DNA from: Pterobdella sp. o SKG-2022 | Taxonomy: Eukaryota > Annelida > Clitellata > Hirudinida > Piscicolidae | Length of the DNA: 64,000 bases | Assembly (NCBI GenBank): GCA_964035795.1 | Contig: OZ038321.1 | Coordinates: 2,040,948-2,104,947, forward strand | Direction: 5' to 3' | Shown here: positions 1-13,905 of the stretch, in pieces | How positions within the stretch are numbered: the first letter of the stretch is position 1 | Layout: each line of letters begins with the position of its first letter | Position numbers and translations under genes: made by a program | Notes under the pieces: model-generated | The model's input: the letters and a program-made list of their open reading frames with translations, nothing else | Databases searched by the model: none | Told to the model about the DNA's origin: nothing

Positions 1-497
1 TTTTTCGTTACAAAATATTGAAAAATAATACATACGATGCTCCTAAAAAAAGTCCTAGAAATGTTAAAATTATAAAAAATATATAAAAAGCGTGACTTCT
101 GAGAATAAAAAAATAATAAACAATGATAATAAAAACAAGAAGAAATAAGCCTGAAGGATCGACACAATTAATAAAAACAAGTTTTGAATCCACCTCTTAA
201 ATGTATGAATTCTTCATTTTTTTTTTATATTTTTTATGACTTTTCCATGGTTTTTAATTTTTTTAATGAAATTTTTGTCTAATCAACACTAAACAGAACG
301 TTTCTAATTTTATTTTAAACAAAAAAATAAAAAACCGAATTCAAAAAACCGAAAAGCTTTGTAGGTTTTTTTTGTTTTTTTGACACTAGCCATAATATAC
401 ACTCCATTTTATCTGTTTAAGAACATAACTATCTTTATTAACCACCCATGTGTACCCTCATCGAACACTACTTTTCACCAGTTTGCTGAAGAATTAC

Positions 498-2191
498 CTT
501 TTTCACAAAAATCTTCTTCCCAGATTTTAATCACACTATAAATTACCTAGTTGTCTGACAACTCTAAGCTCTTGGTTTTTTCATAGTCAACTAAAACTAA
601 ATCCTACTACAAGTGAGATGATGTTTGTTGGCAGCTCTTCTTTCTCAGCAAAATACAATCTCCCATCAGTGGCAACTTTTTGACGGCAACACACTTCTTT
701 ATCTTACAAGCACAAAACCTCAGGTGTCACCCTAAACTCAAATTTGGACTTCACTTAGTTTTTTTCTCAAATAATCGAATTTTTTAACTTCCACGTGCAA
801 TCCATGAAACAAGTACTTAAATTCCTTTTGCCACTGCTGATGCCCTTTTCATCTCACTAGCTCTCCCAGGTTAGACTACTGCAATTCTCTCCTTTGTGAC
901 CAAACTATCTACTCATATTAAAATACATACAGTGAAGTTGAAATCATCAAACAATTATAGTTTTCAAAAAAATAAATTCATCTGAAAACTGCTTTATTCT
1001 GAAGTCACAAAATGTTTTTCGCTTACAAAATGAAGTAAAAAAAATAATCAAAATAGAAAAATACCAAGCTTACAGAATATAAAATAAAAAAACAGAAGTT
1101 TTATCATTCAAAACCTCATTGATTTCTCTCAATTAACCGGCCATCAATGGCAGTTTTATAGGAGACAGATCGACCAAGAAAGTCTCAAAATCAATAGGAA
1201 TTATTCCAAACAAAATCAATCTTCACTTTTAACTCAGAGTTTTTTAACTCCACTTTAATTAGTTCAATTTTGTCGGGTTGGATTTTATTGACTAGAAGCG
1301 GTTTGAACTGTATTGTTTGAGATGGTGTCTTGTGAGTCTAAAAATAACTTAGTTAATGATTTTTTCAGCGAATCGAACAAACATATTTTGATTTGATGGT
1401 TTCTATATTTAAAAAATTTTGATTAGTATTTTGTGTTTTGGCATTTTTTCAAGTTTAAAATTTTTATTATTAGCTGTACACCTCAATAAGTTCCATTTCT
1501 GAAGCTTTAGTTTACATCATTAAAAAAAATTTGAATACAGTGTGTATTTCATGTATCGTATTTTTTGTTGAGAAAAACTTCTAAGAAATATCTATACACA
1601 ATTTCCTTTTGGAAAGTTGTGTTTAAAGATAACAATTTTGAATTTTTGTTTTAAAAATTGAAATTGAGAGAATGATACTCGAAAATTTTTTCAAATTAAA
1701 TAAATTTATCAAATTGAGACCGATTCGATATTAATTTTTTGTTTTTTTTTATTATCTCAATTGAATATACGGGAAATTAATGTGAGTTTTTGTTCAATCT
1801 AACTGACAAATACTGAAAATATATTAAAACAGAATACCTAAACTTGAAAAATATGTAAAATTTATAAATATATTTAAAAACTATGAAAAATAACTGTTGA
1901 TGGGAGACTTATTGTAAATTGACCAAAAAATGAGTGTTTTTGAACAAATCATTAAATGTAAAAAAATTTTTATAAATTTATCCAGAAAGTAAATAGGATA
2001 TCTTAAAAATTTTAATAAATATAAGAGAATAATAAAAAAATACAATAAAATAATTGAAAACATTGAAAACAGCATTCTAAAATTATTATAAAATAATAAA
2101 TAATTATGATAAAATAATAAATGACCAGTGTTCTAGGATTGTTCCAACAGCCTCGTCCGCCCTCCATACATCTTCTGAGACAAGGGGATAC
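498..2191 (-). CDS. Weak minus-strand exon candidates, possible gene leaving the window on the left
   Basis: The best candidate is 2126-2191: acceptor TTTTTTTTCCCAG and donor CACTG|GTCATT, reading YPLVSEDVWRADEAVGTILE and then HW. A second, 611-693, reads CCRQKVATDGRLYFAEKEEL and then PTNIISL. A third, 498-535, reads VIKIWEEDFCEK before GTAATT. All three are islands of richer base composition in the same direction. However, the phases do not join directly (phase 2 into phase 1, then phase 0 into phase 2), so exons would be missing, or some of these are false. The product is not recognised. Confidence 0.25.
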
Positions 2192-2957
2192 CTGGGAAAA
2201 AAAATTATATTTTCATTTCGATATTATATTATTTTATTTTTATTAATATATTATTTTTATTTATATATAATCATAAAATATTTATTAATCATTATTTAAT
2301 ATTTATAAAAAATTTAACATTTATATATATTTTGCAAACTCATATTTAAGTAGCATCTATATAGCCGTCCCACCCTAGTTCTTTCAACTACGCAAGCTTC
2401 TCTGCAGCAAAGCTAGTTTGTGAATCTCACGCTTCACAAATGAATCGATAATAATAATAATAATTATTCAAGATGTCATTAAAATACGCATCTTTCTGTA
2501 TTGAATAAAAATGTTAGTTAGGCTATTGGTTTTTATATGAGTTAAAAACACTCTATGGACCTCTGGCACAAAAACTTGAGTAACGGAAAAACAATGCAAA
2601 AATAATTTAAAAACTATCAAAAAATTAATTAGTTTTTGAAAATAAAAGTTTCTCATCAGCACACACAATCAATTATTAAACACATGACTTCTTCAGAAAC
2701 GAAAAGATAATAATATTAGAACAGTTGAGTGTAAAGGATAAAATTTTTCCTATCAACAAAAAAAACATAAAAAACAGAAAGTAATAACAATAGAAAAACT
2801 AAGTATTGAAGATGTGGAAAAGTATAAGAAATAGATAGGTTTCATGCATTGTTTTTGCATTTAAAGCTGTCACATCAGAAGCGTCTTATTTAATATTTAA
2901 AGCTTGGGGTAGCCTTTTATGAAGTTTATTAGGAGTTTATAACATACGATTTAATTA

Positions 2958-3240
2958 GAGGTTGTTGTTGTTGGTGTTGTTGTTGATGTTGTTGTTATTG
3001 ATTTTGTTGTTGTTTTTGTTGTTGTTATGTTGATGTTGTTGTTTTTGTTTTAGTTAATTTTTTTGTTATTTTTGTTGTTTTTGATAAAGTATTTTTTGTT
3101 GTTGTTTTTGTTTTAGTTAATTTTGTTGTTAATTTTGTTGATTTTTTTGTTTTTTTTTTGATGAAGTATTTTTTCTTGTTGTTTGTGTTGTTGTCATTTT
3201 TGTTGTGTATTTGATGTTGTGCTGTTTTTGTGTTTTTTAC
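2958..3240. repeat. Degenerate TTG-rich simple repeat
   Basis: A run of TTG/TTGTTGATG units decays into TTTTGTTGTT. It includes two similar blocks around TTTTTGTTTTAGTTAATTTT (about 3040 and 3103). Confidence 0.7.
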
Positions 3241-3545
3241 TATTTTGGCGGTTAACTTTATTTATAATAATGAAAAAAATTGTTTTTTTTATAGTACTTT
3301 TGTTATCAATAATATTATCTTCTTTATTGGCGTAATTAGTTTGAAATTCTTTTAATTATTTTCGTTATCTTAGTGTGATTTGCATAATTTATAAATCTTA
3401 ATGAAAATTTCAGTATTTCTAAAAACATTCATAGAAACATAAATAGCTACACAAACATCTGACAGTTATAAAAAAAATTTCAAAAGATACAAAAACTCTT
3501 AATAGTATTTGGCAGCATTTAAGTTCTCTTTTCAACTGCTATAGA

Positions 3546-3697
<152 letters not shown>

Positions 3698-5548
3698 TTG
3701 AAAAAGATCATTAATACTGGAAAAAATTGAAATTTTTTGAATTTATTTTTTAAAAAAGATATATAAGGGACATCTGGATTTGAGAATATTAAACCACAAT
3801 GGATGTTTGGCTAAGAAAATGAATTTGTTTGTATAAAAAAATATATAAAAAATTAATAAAAATAAAACAAAAAAAGTATCATAAAAATAATTCAAAGAGT
3901 ATATGAGAAAAGTTACAAAAAAAAAACATAAAATAGTTGAAAAAAATAAATTTATAAAAAAACTGGGTACAAATATTGATGAAACTTCATGAATATATTT
4001 GAAAAATAATTTGTATATAAAAAATAAACCAAAATCAATTGCATAAAAAACTCGCTTTTATAAAAACGGAAGATCAGTTTTTTGTTTTAAGTCAATGGTT
4101 TAAAATAGGGTTTCTCATATTGAGAGTTTTAGCTGCTTTTTCATGAATGACTTAATGAGGAATTCTCAATATTTAATAAAAACAAATAAAATTCATAATT
4201 TTTTTTCTTTTTATCGAAAGTAACTTCATGTAATGTAATATAACGCAGTAGTTATGAAGCTATACAATGCGACGTAAATATATCTTTGAAACACAAGAGA
4301 ATCAAAAGAAAATTGAAATAAGAGTACATAGTTGATTGAGAAAAACTCATGTTCTCTGAAAATTTTTTTCTGTAACTTCTTTAATGTTTTTGCTTGTTTT
4401 GTTTTTTAAACAGTTTTTAAAGTTTGAAAAAAAATTCTGTTTTTTATTGGTTTTTTTCAAATTGTTTTTTAAGAACTTATCAATTATTGAATTCATTTTA
4501 ATTCCAAAAAACTTTTTTTACAAGTCATCATAAAAATTTCCAGTTTGGTAAGTTTAAAGTATTTCGCAGAATATAATTTTTCAAAGTTTTTTCATTTTTT
4601 AGAAACATTTTATGTTTTTTTTTAAATTCAATTCTCTTGATTTTATCGTAAAATAAGGAAGATTTTAGGTAAATTATTTTTTCAAAAAAATATATGTAAC
4701 TAAAATCTTCCTCATTTTAAGATGAAATTTAAGAAATTTTTTTTATATATTTTCAACTGCACTTTCCAAAATTATTCTCAGAACGAATTTCAATAGTTAA
4801 ACCTATCTGCTCCAAATAATATCTTCTGAGTTAAAAGAAAATAAATTGACTCTAAACTCATTTTTGAAAATAGTTTTTATCGATTAAATTCTCGTTTAAA
4901 ATCAATTACCTTCCAGAATTTTTTTAAAAGTTCTGGTTTTATAGTGTTTATTTTTCAGGTTTTTTGCCAATTTCAACTAAAAACAGACATAAATTGGAAT
5001 TATTTTTCAGAATATTTTACTTTGTATTTTTTACATTTGATTTTTTCATTTATTATCGTTGTTTTGCTGTAAAATTTGTTTTTTTCTTTCACTCAACGCT
5101 AATTTTTCTGGCTTTTTCTGTTATTTTGAGTTTTGTTCATAAAATTGAAAAATATTATTCAACAAAATTCAAGAATAAAAAAATGAAATAAATTTTCTCT
5201 GCTGAAAACATAAAACTTAAAAATTTTAATTCGTAAATGTGTGCATTTTTCCACCTCATTAGTTTGTTTCTATAAAAAAACAAATGAATGAATTCGTGAA
5301 ATAATTTATATTAAAAAAATTAATTATTTATTTGTTAATATATAAATAAATATTCATAAAAATCAACAAACAAACAAAAAAAACGAATAAATGATGATTC
5401 AAAACTATTGGATTCAACTATACTATTGAATCATTCTCTTCAAAACTCCAGCTGCGACTTTTACAATATTAATAGTAAAGCTTTCAACTTGTAAAACCCC
5501 AAAAAAAAATTATCAGTTTTTTTGTGTTTTTTTACTCGATTTCTGTTT

Positions 5549-5724
5549 TTATTCTGGGAAACCTACTATGACCTCAAATGCCTCTCTTTGGTAGCAATAA
5601 TTGTTTGAAGAGCTGTTTTCGATGAACTTTTGGCTCTGTGACTGGCATGAGGTTTTGTCAGCGCATTCCGAATCTATAACTGATGAATGGTGCCAGTGTT
5701 TGTAAAGTCTGAATAACACATTAG
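5549..5724 (-). CDS. Possible minus-strand terminal exon, Cys-containing
   Basis: On the minus strand an open frame follows an acceptor-like TTATTCAG and runs to TAA at 5549-5551. It reads LYKHWHHSSVIDSECADKTS, then includes CQSQSQKF, NYCYQREAFEVIVGFPE. It has three cysteines and a base composition well above the surroundings. No relative is recognised. It might belong with the minus-strand candidates at 498-2191. The frame alone is weak evidence. Confidence 0.25.
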
Positions 5725-5940
5725 TTCGATAAATATTTATTTTATTATGATCGATATGGGAAAATTTCAAGCTGTACATTTTTCAAATCTTAAGTCAGTT
5801 TTTTTTTTGTATTTAAAAAAAAATGTCTATAAAAAGACTGAAATGCTTTTGTTGAAGGTATTTCAAAAAATCCTTCAGATTCACTATTATGAGTTTCAAC
5901 GATGTTAAAAACTATAAATAGTCTTTTTTATTTTAACTAA

Positions 5941-6090
5941 TCTCAAAATATTATCATGAAATGCGTTATATAAATGTATATAACTATATTTGTATCATCA
6001 AGCGCCTCTGATATATGTTTAATTCATGTAAAATGCGCTATATAAATGTAAAAAAATAAATATAATAAATAAATTAATAATAAGCGCATA
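5941..6090. repeat. Two fragments with GCGYTATATAAATGTA tails
   Basis: ATGCGTTATATAAATGTA (about 5960) and ATGCGCTATATAAATGTA (about 6032) lie about 70 bases apart. The same core recurs at about 22577, 36163, 46764 and 48567, and resembles the 3' end of the tRNA-headed SINEs (CGCTTTATAAATACCGCATT). These are probably truncated SINE 3' ends. Confidence 0.4.
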
Positions 6091-8283
6091 ACCAAATAAA
6101 TTTGAATCAGAATGCCTAATGCAGCCGTAATAAAAGAAAGTTGAACAGCTTTCAACGACCGAAATTAGCTGAGTTTCATTTGAGCATACAGTCAAAGAAT
6201 ATTAAAATATAGCATTATAATTTTTTTTATTTATATTATATTCATATTTATTTTCATTTACTCTTTAATATTCATAATTTTTTTTTTAGCTATCTCTTTA
6301 ATATTAATATTTTTATCCATTTAACCATGAAAAAACACTTATTCAAGAATAAATTAATTCATTCAAATTGCCCGTTCGGGCAAATTTTTCAACATCTTCA
6401 ACTGAATATTTAAACTCTCACTTGAAATAGCATTAAAATAAACCTTCTTTATCTAGCGCTCAACTGATACAGTCGTACAACATCACCAGGCTTTATGAAT
6501 CCAAATATTAAACAAATCTCCACTCAAGGATAACTTCAAAAGTTAAGTACATGACAATGAATTTTGTATATAATAAAGTTACACAAGAAACAATAAATAT
6601 AACGAGTTAAACGGGTTTTTGTGAATTTGGTTCTACTTCATTTTGTATCGATACCATTAGACTTCAATGAGTGAGGATTTAATTTAAATACTGGGAATAG
6701 TTAACCTCAAAAAACATGAATCATAGAAACACGATAAAATTCAATTTTTTAGTCATACGAAGCTTTCCAATATATTCGATATCATCATGAGGTAACTAAG
6801 TTTAAATCACTTCAAACTCAGAGATGCTTCAAGCTAATGTAATACAACTTAGCTGAAAGTTGAGATTGACGCAATAAAATAATTCACGGGGCACATAACA
6901 GTGAGTGATTATACTATTTGAAATGCATCGGAACTTATCTGAGCGCCCTGTTAAATATCTCTGTAGTACATGTTACCTATTATTATTATTTACATACTAT
7001 TTTTTATTTTAATATTATGTTTATTTTTTTTTAATATTTTTTTTTATAAATCTAGTATTTTTTATTTTTGTTTTATTAATGTATTATTTTCTAAAATTAT
7101 TGTTGTTATCATTGATTAACATGCCAAAACTCACTCAGACAGTGGACATTGTAAAGTTTGGACTGCTTATGAATTGTCACGAGTTTTCAATCTCCGTTGG
7201 GTTGAGGATTAAGATGAGAGTAATCTAAAAAAAAATTTTCAAGTTTACAAAAATTTCTAGCGACTTCCAGGTCAAATTTTAACGAAAATCCAAAAATCTA
7301 CATAGCGCAATGTCATTTCAACTTTGTATGTACAAATCCGTAGAAGAGATTTGAAAAGTTCCAAAATTTTCAATCCGCCATGTGTGTTGTATGGGGGATG
7401 AAGCAAGGGAACCATTTGAAAAAACGAGACATCATCCGCTGAGTTAAATCAATGCGTTTTAGAGACGAAGAAACTTTCAAAATTCACTCTAAAACTCAAA
7501 AAAAAACCTAAATTAAGTAAAATTTCAAAATTGAACTTGTTTAAAAGTACACAAGTCATAGAAAGTATGTTTCAATGCTGGATTAAAGATCAGAATCGAA
7601 GCCTTGTACGCGTTTCATGGTTTTGTACACACGTTTGACAAAGCTTTTGTACGCTGTGGTGTGTATGTGTAGAAGAATTTCTCCATCTTCTTTGTATGAA
7701 TGTTGTGGCTTCGTGGTTTGAGTTGTGGAATGCTATATTTAATCAGCCATTTGCATTTTTCGTTGAATTTATCTGATTATTAAGTTTTTTTCTCTGAACT
7801 CTTCTGAGTGGTATTGCTTTAATGAAATTAGGGTTAGCAATGTTGAAAGTTCACGAGAACACTTTTAAATTTTTTTCTATTTTTGACTAAAATTTTTTAA
7901 TAACAATTTTGAAAATTTTTTCGTCTTTTTTGAAACTCTAAACTAGTTTTTTCATGCAAATAATATGGACATTAGCACAACCCACATTTCATTGTCATAG
8001 TGATGTTTCGGTGCCCGAATAGTCGTTTTTGGCTGTTTTTAATAGGATTTATATTTTTAATTAACCAAATTGATAAGATAAACGCAAAAATATATTTAGG
8101 ACCAAAATATTTAGTTAAAAATATTTCAAAAACTTTCAAACTAAAAAACTTGAGTAAGCTGAAATTTTAAAAAAATCTTTAGATTACATAAAAATTTTTT
8201 AATTTGAATAATGAACGATTCAAAAAATGCTACATACCCAAAAATAATTTTGATAACTCCATATATGCATACTTGCTTACCAG

Positions 8284-8565
8284 TTATGTGGGGAAGTTCA
8301 AACTACGCCAGCAAAGACAAAAAAGTATCGGCTATTGCAGTCAGCTGTATTCCACGTCTTTCCTTCCCGAACTACACTCTAGAAGAGGTACAAATATTCA
8401 GCTGGATGAGCAACAACGGAGTCAGTTTGAGCAGCAATGAAAATATGTTGGTGAACGAAAAATCTGGAATATTACTACTACACGAGCCTCCGTCTGCCGC
8501 CATTTTGAAATGTATTGTCGAGTTGAAAAATGGCGACATGGACAACTTCAAACATATCATAATGG
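8284..8565 (+). CDS. Exon: Ig-like domain of the ZPBP-like gene
   Basis: The acceptor is CCAG at 8280-8283 and the chosen donor is ATGG|GTTGCA at 8566. The 93 codons show the Cys-Trp-Cys pattern of an Ig fold with a strand-E-like SGILLL. The open frame continues past the donor into a TATTG pentanucleotide repeat, so the true exon must end before about 8640. Two other donors (8593, 8613) are possible. The 8566 donor is preferred because it joins in phase to the good acceptor at 8954 and leaves a normal final Ig strand. At least one upstream exon is needed, because the exon begins in the middle of a codon. Confidence 0.6.
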
Positions 8566-11060
8566 GTTGCACTTTTTCCATCAATTATATATGTGGCTTA
8601 GAAGCTTTTGCAGTTTACGCCACTATATCCATATTCTTAGTTATATTATTTTTTATTGTATTGTATTGTGTTGTATTGTATTGTATTGCATTTCATTTTA
8701 TTTTATTGTATTGTATTGAAATTTATTTTATTGTATTGTATTTTATTTTATTGTATTGTACTGTATTGTATGATGACTGTATTTAATGAATAATGAGAGT
8801 CCAATTGTTTCAATGAAAACATATTCTATGGTCCATAATTTCAATCATTTTCAAAGCAAATCTAGTTTAAAAATACTTCATATATATCCTTAACAACACT
8901 GAAAACAACTAGAACGATAATAAAAACTGACACCAAAAACAAAACACACCCCAGAATTCAAACCAGCAAAACTCGACCCCAAAATTTCTATCACAGTAAG
9001 ATTCCACCAAGAATGCACCATGGGGCACCTAGACCCTATTATCGACTCAGTTAAGCGCCCCATCTACCAGCTGATAAGCAGAATCGGTATTTTTGTAGTT
9101 TGTTTCAAATTTTTCCTTATTTTCGTTATTTTTTAATTTTTTGATATCATTTTTTTTTTTTCTGTTTGTTTATTTGTATCTTTATCATCATAACCATCAC
9201 CCTCATCATCACCATCCTCATCATCATCATCATCATTTTCGTTCTCATCACCACCACCATCATCATCACCACCATCATCATCATCCTCATCATCATCATC
9301 ATTTTCGTTCTCATCACCACCACCATCATCATCACCACCATCATCATCATCCTCATCATCATCATCACCATCATCCATACTTCTCTAATTTTTACATTGT
9401 CACGCACTGCATAGTGTCAAATTTGACAGTTTAACGCCGCTCAAGAAAAGCTTTGTAATACAAATAAATTCTCAAAAATTGATTTTTAAGACATAATCAA
9501 TATTTGAATTTTTTTGTTCTTATTAAAAATGGAAAAGTCTTCAGACATGCTTGTTCTTTTAATGAAGGACACTTTCATACAAGTTGAACTTCATCATGGC
9601 ATATTACTAAGTCTGTGAATAAAATTCATTAATCATATATTAATTCATAAGCACTTTTATTTTATGAATATTTATTAAGAATTTATGCATAATCATCATT
9701 TATTTATGCATAATTATCATTTATTTATGCATAATTATCATTAATTTATGCATAGTTATTATTAATTTATTTATAATTGATATGAATTTTTTCATAATTA
9801 TGAATTCATGCATAATTGGTCTTAATTTATGTTTAATTAATCTTAATTTATGCATAAATTAATATTAATCAATAAATATCATCAACCAATAGTTTCTCTT
9901 GTAATCTGTTATAACCCACAAGCCAATGAAAGTGCACAAACACATGGCGAACTTATATACGGTGTTGGGAGAAGTTTTGAGGCCAGCTTTCGCACCGAAC
10001 AAATCGTATTAGAATACCAGCAACAGAATGAAGTTTATTATTATTATTATTATTTTATTTTTGTTGTTTTTTTATTGGTTGTAATTTTATTTCTTCAAAT
10101 AAAATATTAAACTCCAATAATTTTTTGTTTTATAATATTATTATTAAAATTTTTATTGTGCACAATTCACAAACAAATTTGCTTCAGAGACGCTCAATAT
10201 TGTTTCCATTTATTTTATATTTTTCTTTTATATTATTTATATTTATATTGTTTTATTTATTTTATGTTATCTATTTTCATTTTCTTTGTTTGATATTATT
10301 TATATTCATTTATTTATATCTATTTTATACTTATAACCATCGACAGGGAGGAATGGATTATAATAATAATTATAATAATAGAAAATTTCTATATTTTACT
10401 AATAATTCAGATTTTTTTTTTAGTGAATCATTTTTAATTATTTTTATCATTAAAAAAATATTTTTATTATTGTTTTTTAGTTTTGTTGCTCACTTCATAT
10501 CATTTTGTAAATTAAATAACTACAATGTTTAAACTTCAATGCATTTCAAACAATTTCAAAACTGCATTCGAACTTTCTCAAAAGAACAACGAAGAGAAGA
10601 CATTATGCTCTGTGACTCTCATCTACCACCCTTTCTCCCAAGCGATGATGGAAAACTTAAGGGAAAAAATAGATGAAAATATTGCTTGTTTGAATATGAA
10701 GTGTAGAGCTCAACTATTGGAAGATTTGCTTCTTTTGCCTGAGTTCAGAGAAAAATTGGTGACTACAATTAAGATATTGCTTATAATTGAATTTGCAACA
10801 CTCAGAGAGATCGGTTTAAAACTAATTATATGTTTTAAACTAAGATAAAAACATTTTCTGAAGTAAAATTGTTTCAAAACAACACTCGAAGCATTAAAAT
10901 TTTATACCAAAATCAGTTCAGAAAGGAAGTCATCGAAGAACTTCAAGGAATAGTTTCCATGAAGCATAAGGCAGCAGACGTGAGAATTTCAGACGTGGCG
11001 TTAAGGTCAGCTTGTCCGCCTGGGTTCTATCTTGTACTGCAGTTGTTGTGTGGTTAGTTT

Positions 11061-11147
<87 letters not shown>

Positions 11148-12721
11148 GAGTAGTACTAGTAGTAGTGGTAGTAGTAGTAGTAGTAGTTGCAAGAAGGATA
11201 GGTTTCACAGGGCGCTACTCCATGTAAATAAATAATACTAACCCCGCATCATCCTCACACAGTCCCTTGTCCACCAGGCACCTACCAAACCAACACCACC
11301 TCACATGATAACCCTGTTGTTCATAGATGCTCTACCTGTACAGGTGAGGGGAGGGGGAAAAAAGAGAGGAGGATGGTGTGTTAGGGGGAGGAACGAGGAT
11401 GCACGGTAGGGGAATGGGAAGGTAGGGTGAAAGGAGGATAAGATTTTCTGTGTTTTTTATCTGATTTTCTTTATGTAAGGTTTTGTTTAAATAGATTCAT
11501 CTGATTCAATATGCTTGAGTGAGTGAAACTCAAGTTTCAGTAACTATCGACCTGTCAGCTTTGTTTTGCTGACGTGATGATGAAGATGATGATGGTGATG
11601 TTGATGAGGATAATGATTTTTTCACAAAAGCTTTATATTTTAGTATTAGTTATAATGAAATTTTTCAAAAACTCCTTAAATGCGATAAACATTTTTCCAT
11701 TAGTTGTAAACTGTCAATTAAATACGAAAACCCCTGGAAACTAAATATTTTTAGTTATTATTGTTTTTATAATTATTATTATTTTATGATTATTGTTGTT
11801 TGTATTTCCATGATTGCTGTTATTTTTTTCTGATTGTTATTATTACCTTCATGATTGCTGTTATTTTTTTTTGATTGTTATTATTACCTTCATGATTGTT
11901 TTATTTTGCTTCATGGTTATTGTGGCTTTTATTTTTATCTTTTTTATCATTTCATTTTTATTCTTATTTTTTTGTTAATATTTTGATTTTGTTATTGATA
12001 TCTCTACTGTTTCTACCGTTTTTTACATATCATTATTATAGAGTATAATATGAAACAAAAATCGAAATTTCAATTTATATTATAAAATTCGAAACTTTTC
12101 TTGGTCAAAACTACAATATATAGTATAGTTCAAATAATATTAGTTTTCATCATTGTTTTTCACTTATCATGACTTTTATTAGTAAAAAGCAAGGTGAAAT
12201 ATTATGCAAAAACACGACTTGACCAACTTGACGATGTGAAAGATTTTGCTGTTGTGAGCCTGACTTACAAAACTCTTAATATTTTCAACACATAGTTCAC
12301 GTTTACTTCTCACACAGTTCTGTCAGGCTATTCTACTTTCTTGATTTCATTCCAATTAGAATCAATCACATATATAAACTTAAGTTTGCATACTTCATGA
12401 TGTGAGTTCGACTTATGAAAAGCTTTGTATTATTAATTGAAAAAGTATTTGGTTTGAATTGTTACTTGAAAATGTTAATCAATTTATTATTGATTTTATT
12501 ATTCTCAATCGCTATATTAATATAAGTTTTCTATTGCCAGCATTATCATCAGCATATTTATTAAAACTTCGTAACACGACCCTTCAAGGCCACACCTACC
12601 AAAGCTCTTTTGGCCAATTACAATGCACCACCTGTCCAGCCACTCTCAAAGTCGATGCCAACAAGAGGAGTTGCTATGGTGATGTTTGTGTGTTATTTGA
12701 GACATGATTGAGGAAAAGTGA

Positions 12722-12770
<49 letters not shown>

Positions 12771-13843
12771 GTGGTGAGGTTAGTGCTGGTGATGATAATG
12801 ATGGTTATGATGATGATGATGATCTTAGTGGTAATAAAAGAAACAATAATATTTATAATAAATTATTAATTTTTCAGAACACTTGACCTTCTCAAGTAAT
12901 TAAGACTTGATCGATAGGGGGGGTTAAAATGGATGTTGCAGATTGGAGTTCATTACATTGAAGAGAGATTTGGTGATCTGATAGTTTAATTTTTCAAGAT
13001 ATATAAAAAAATTTCATTAAATACGCATATATCAACAGCAGATTAAACGAGTTCAAAAATTATCCAAGTGATTTTAATATAAGATATCGATTATGATTTA
13101 AGAATTGTAAGAAAAAAATTAGTATTATGGGAAACAAACTATTTCGGTTAAGTCTAAGAAAAATAAGTATAATGAGTATGGATACAATGGAAAGAATTTG
13201 GACAGATTTTTAGAGACATCGTATGTTTTTATACAAAAAAATATAATTCAAACATGAATGTTATGAATACATGTATATATGTATGCTTCGGGAATAATTC
13301 AAGGCAAAGCCCTAGCAGATGATGAGCTGAAAGACATGGTTGGAGAAGCAGAAGAGACATCATACAACCTTGGAGAACTGCCTACCACTGATGAAAGTTA
13401 GAGGCATAAATAGATAGATAGATAAACTAAGCATGATAGCATCACTCAGGTAGACTGGCAGACTTCCTGGCCAAAAGGTTCTCTTCCTTCCTCATTGTTG
13501 TCGTTTGCAATGTGTCTTTTGTTGCCATCCTATTTTTTGGGTACCTTTATTAGCATTTATATCCCTATTATTTATATTATCAGCATTCTTCTAATGTAAA
13601 GTAATGCGGTATTTATAAAGCACTTTTCCTTATAGATCAAAGCGCTTGCTACAAATTTAAGGTAGCGAAAACACACTGTGGAACAAGTGCTAATTGTCGG
13701 CCCACGCGGGATTGAACCCGGTAACTTTAGATAATTAGTCTAATGCTCAAACATTGAGCTATAGGGGCCGACGATTTCTAATTGTTATTATTTCTATTAT
13801 TTTCATTTTTAGCATTCTCATTATTTTTTTTTTCATTGTTATC

Positions 13844-13905
<62 letters not shown>

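Noticed and set aside
8..193. Hydrophobic 61-aa minus ORF at the left edge
   Set aside because: Its hydrophobicity follows from T-rich sequence (Phe, Leu, Ile). No splice or start support.
9133..9434. Poly-Asp, poly-His and poly-Met ORFs
   Set aside because: They are different frames of the CAT/CAC minisatellite within an intron of the ZPBP-like gene.
11012..11235. Poly-Val, poly-Ser, poly-Thr and poly-Leu ORFs
   Set aside because: They come from the AGT microsatellite in intron 11053-11262.
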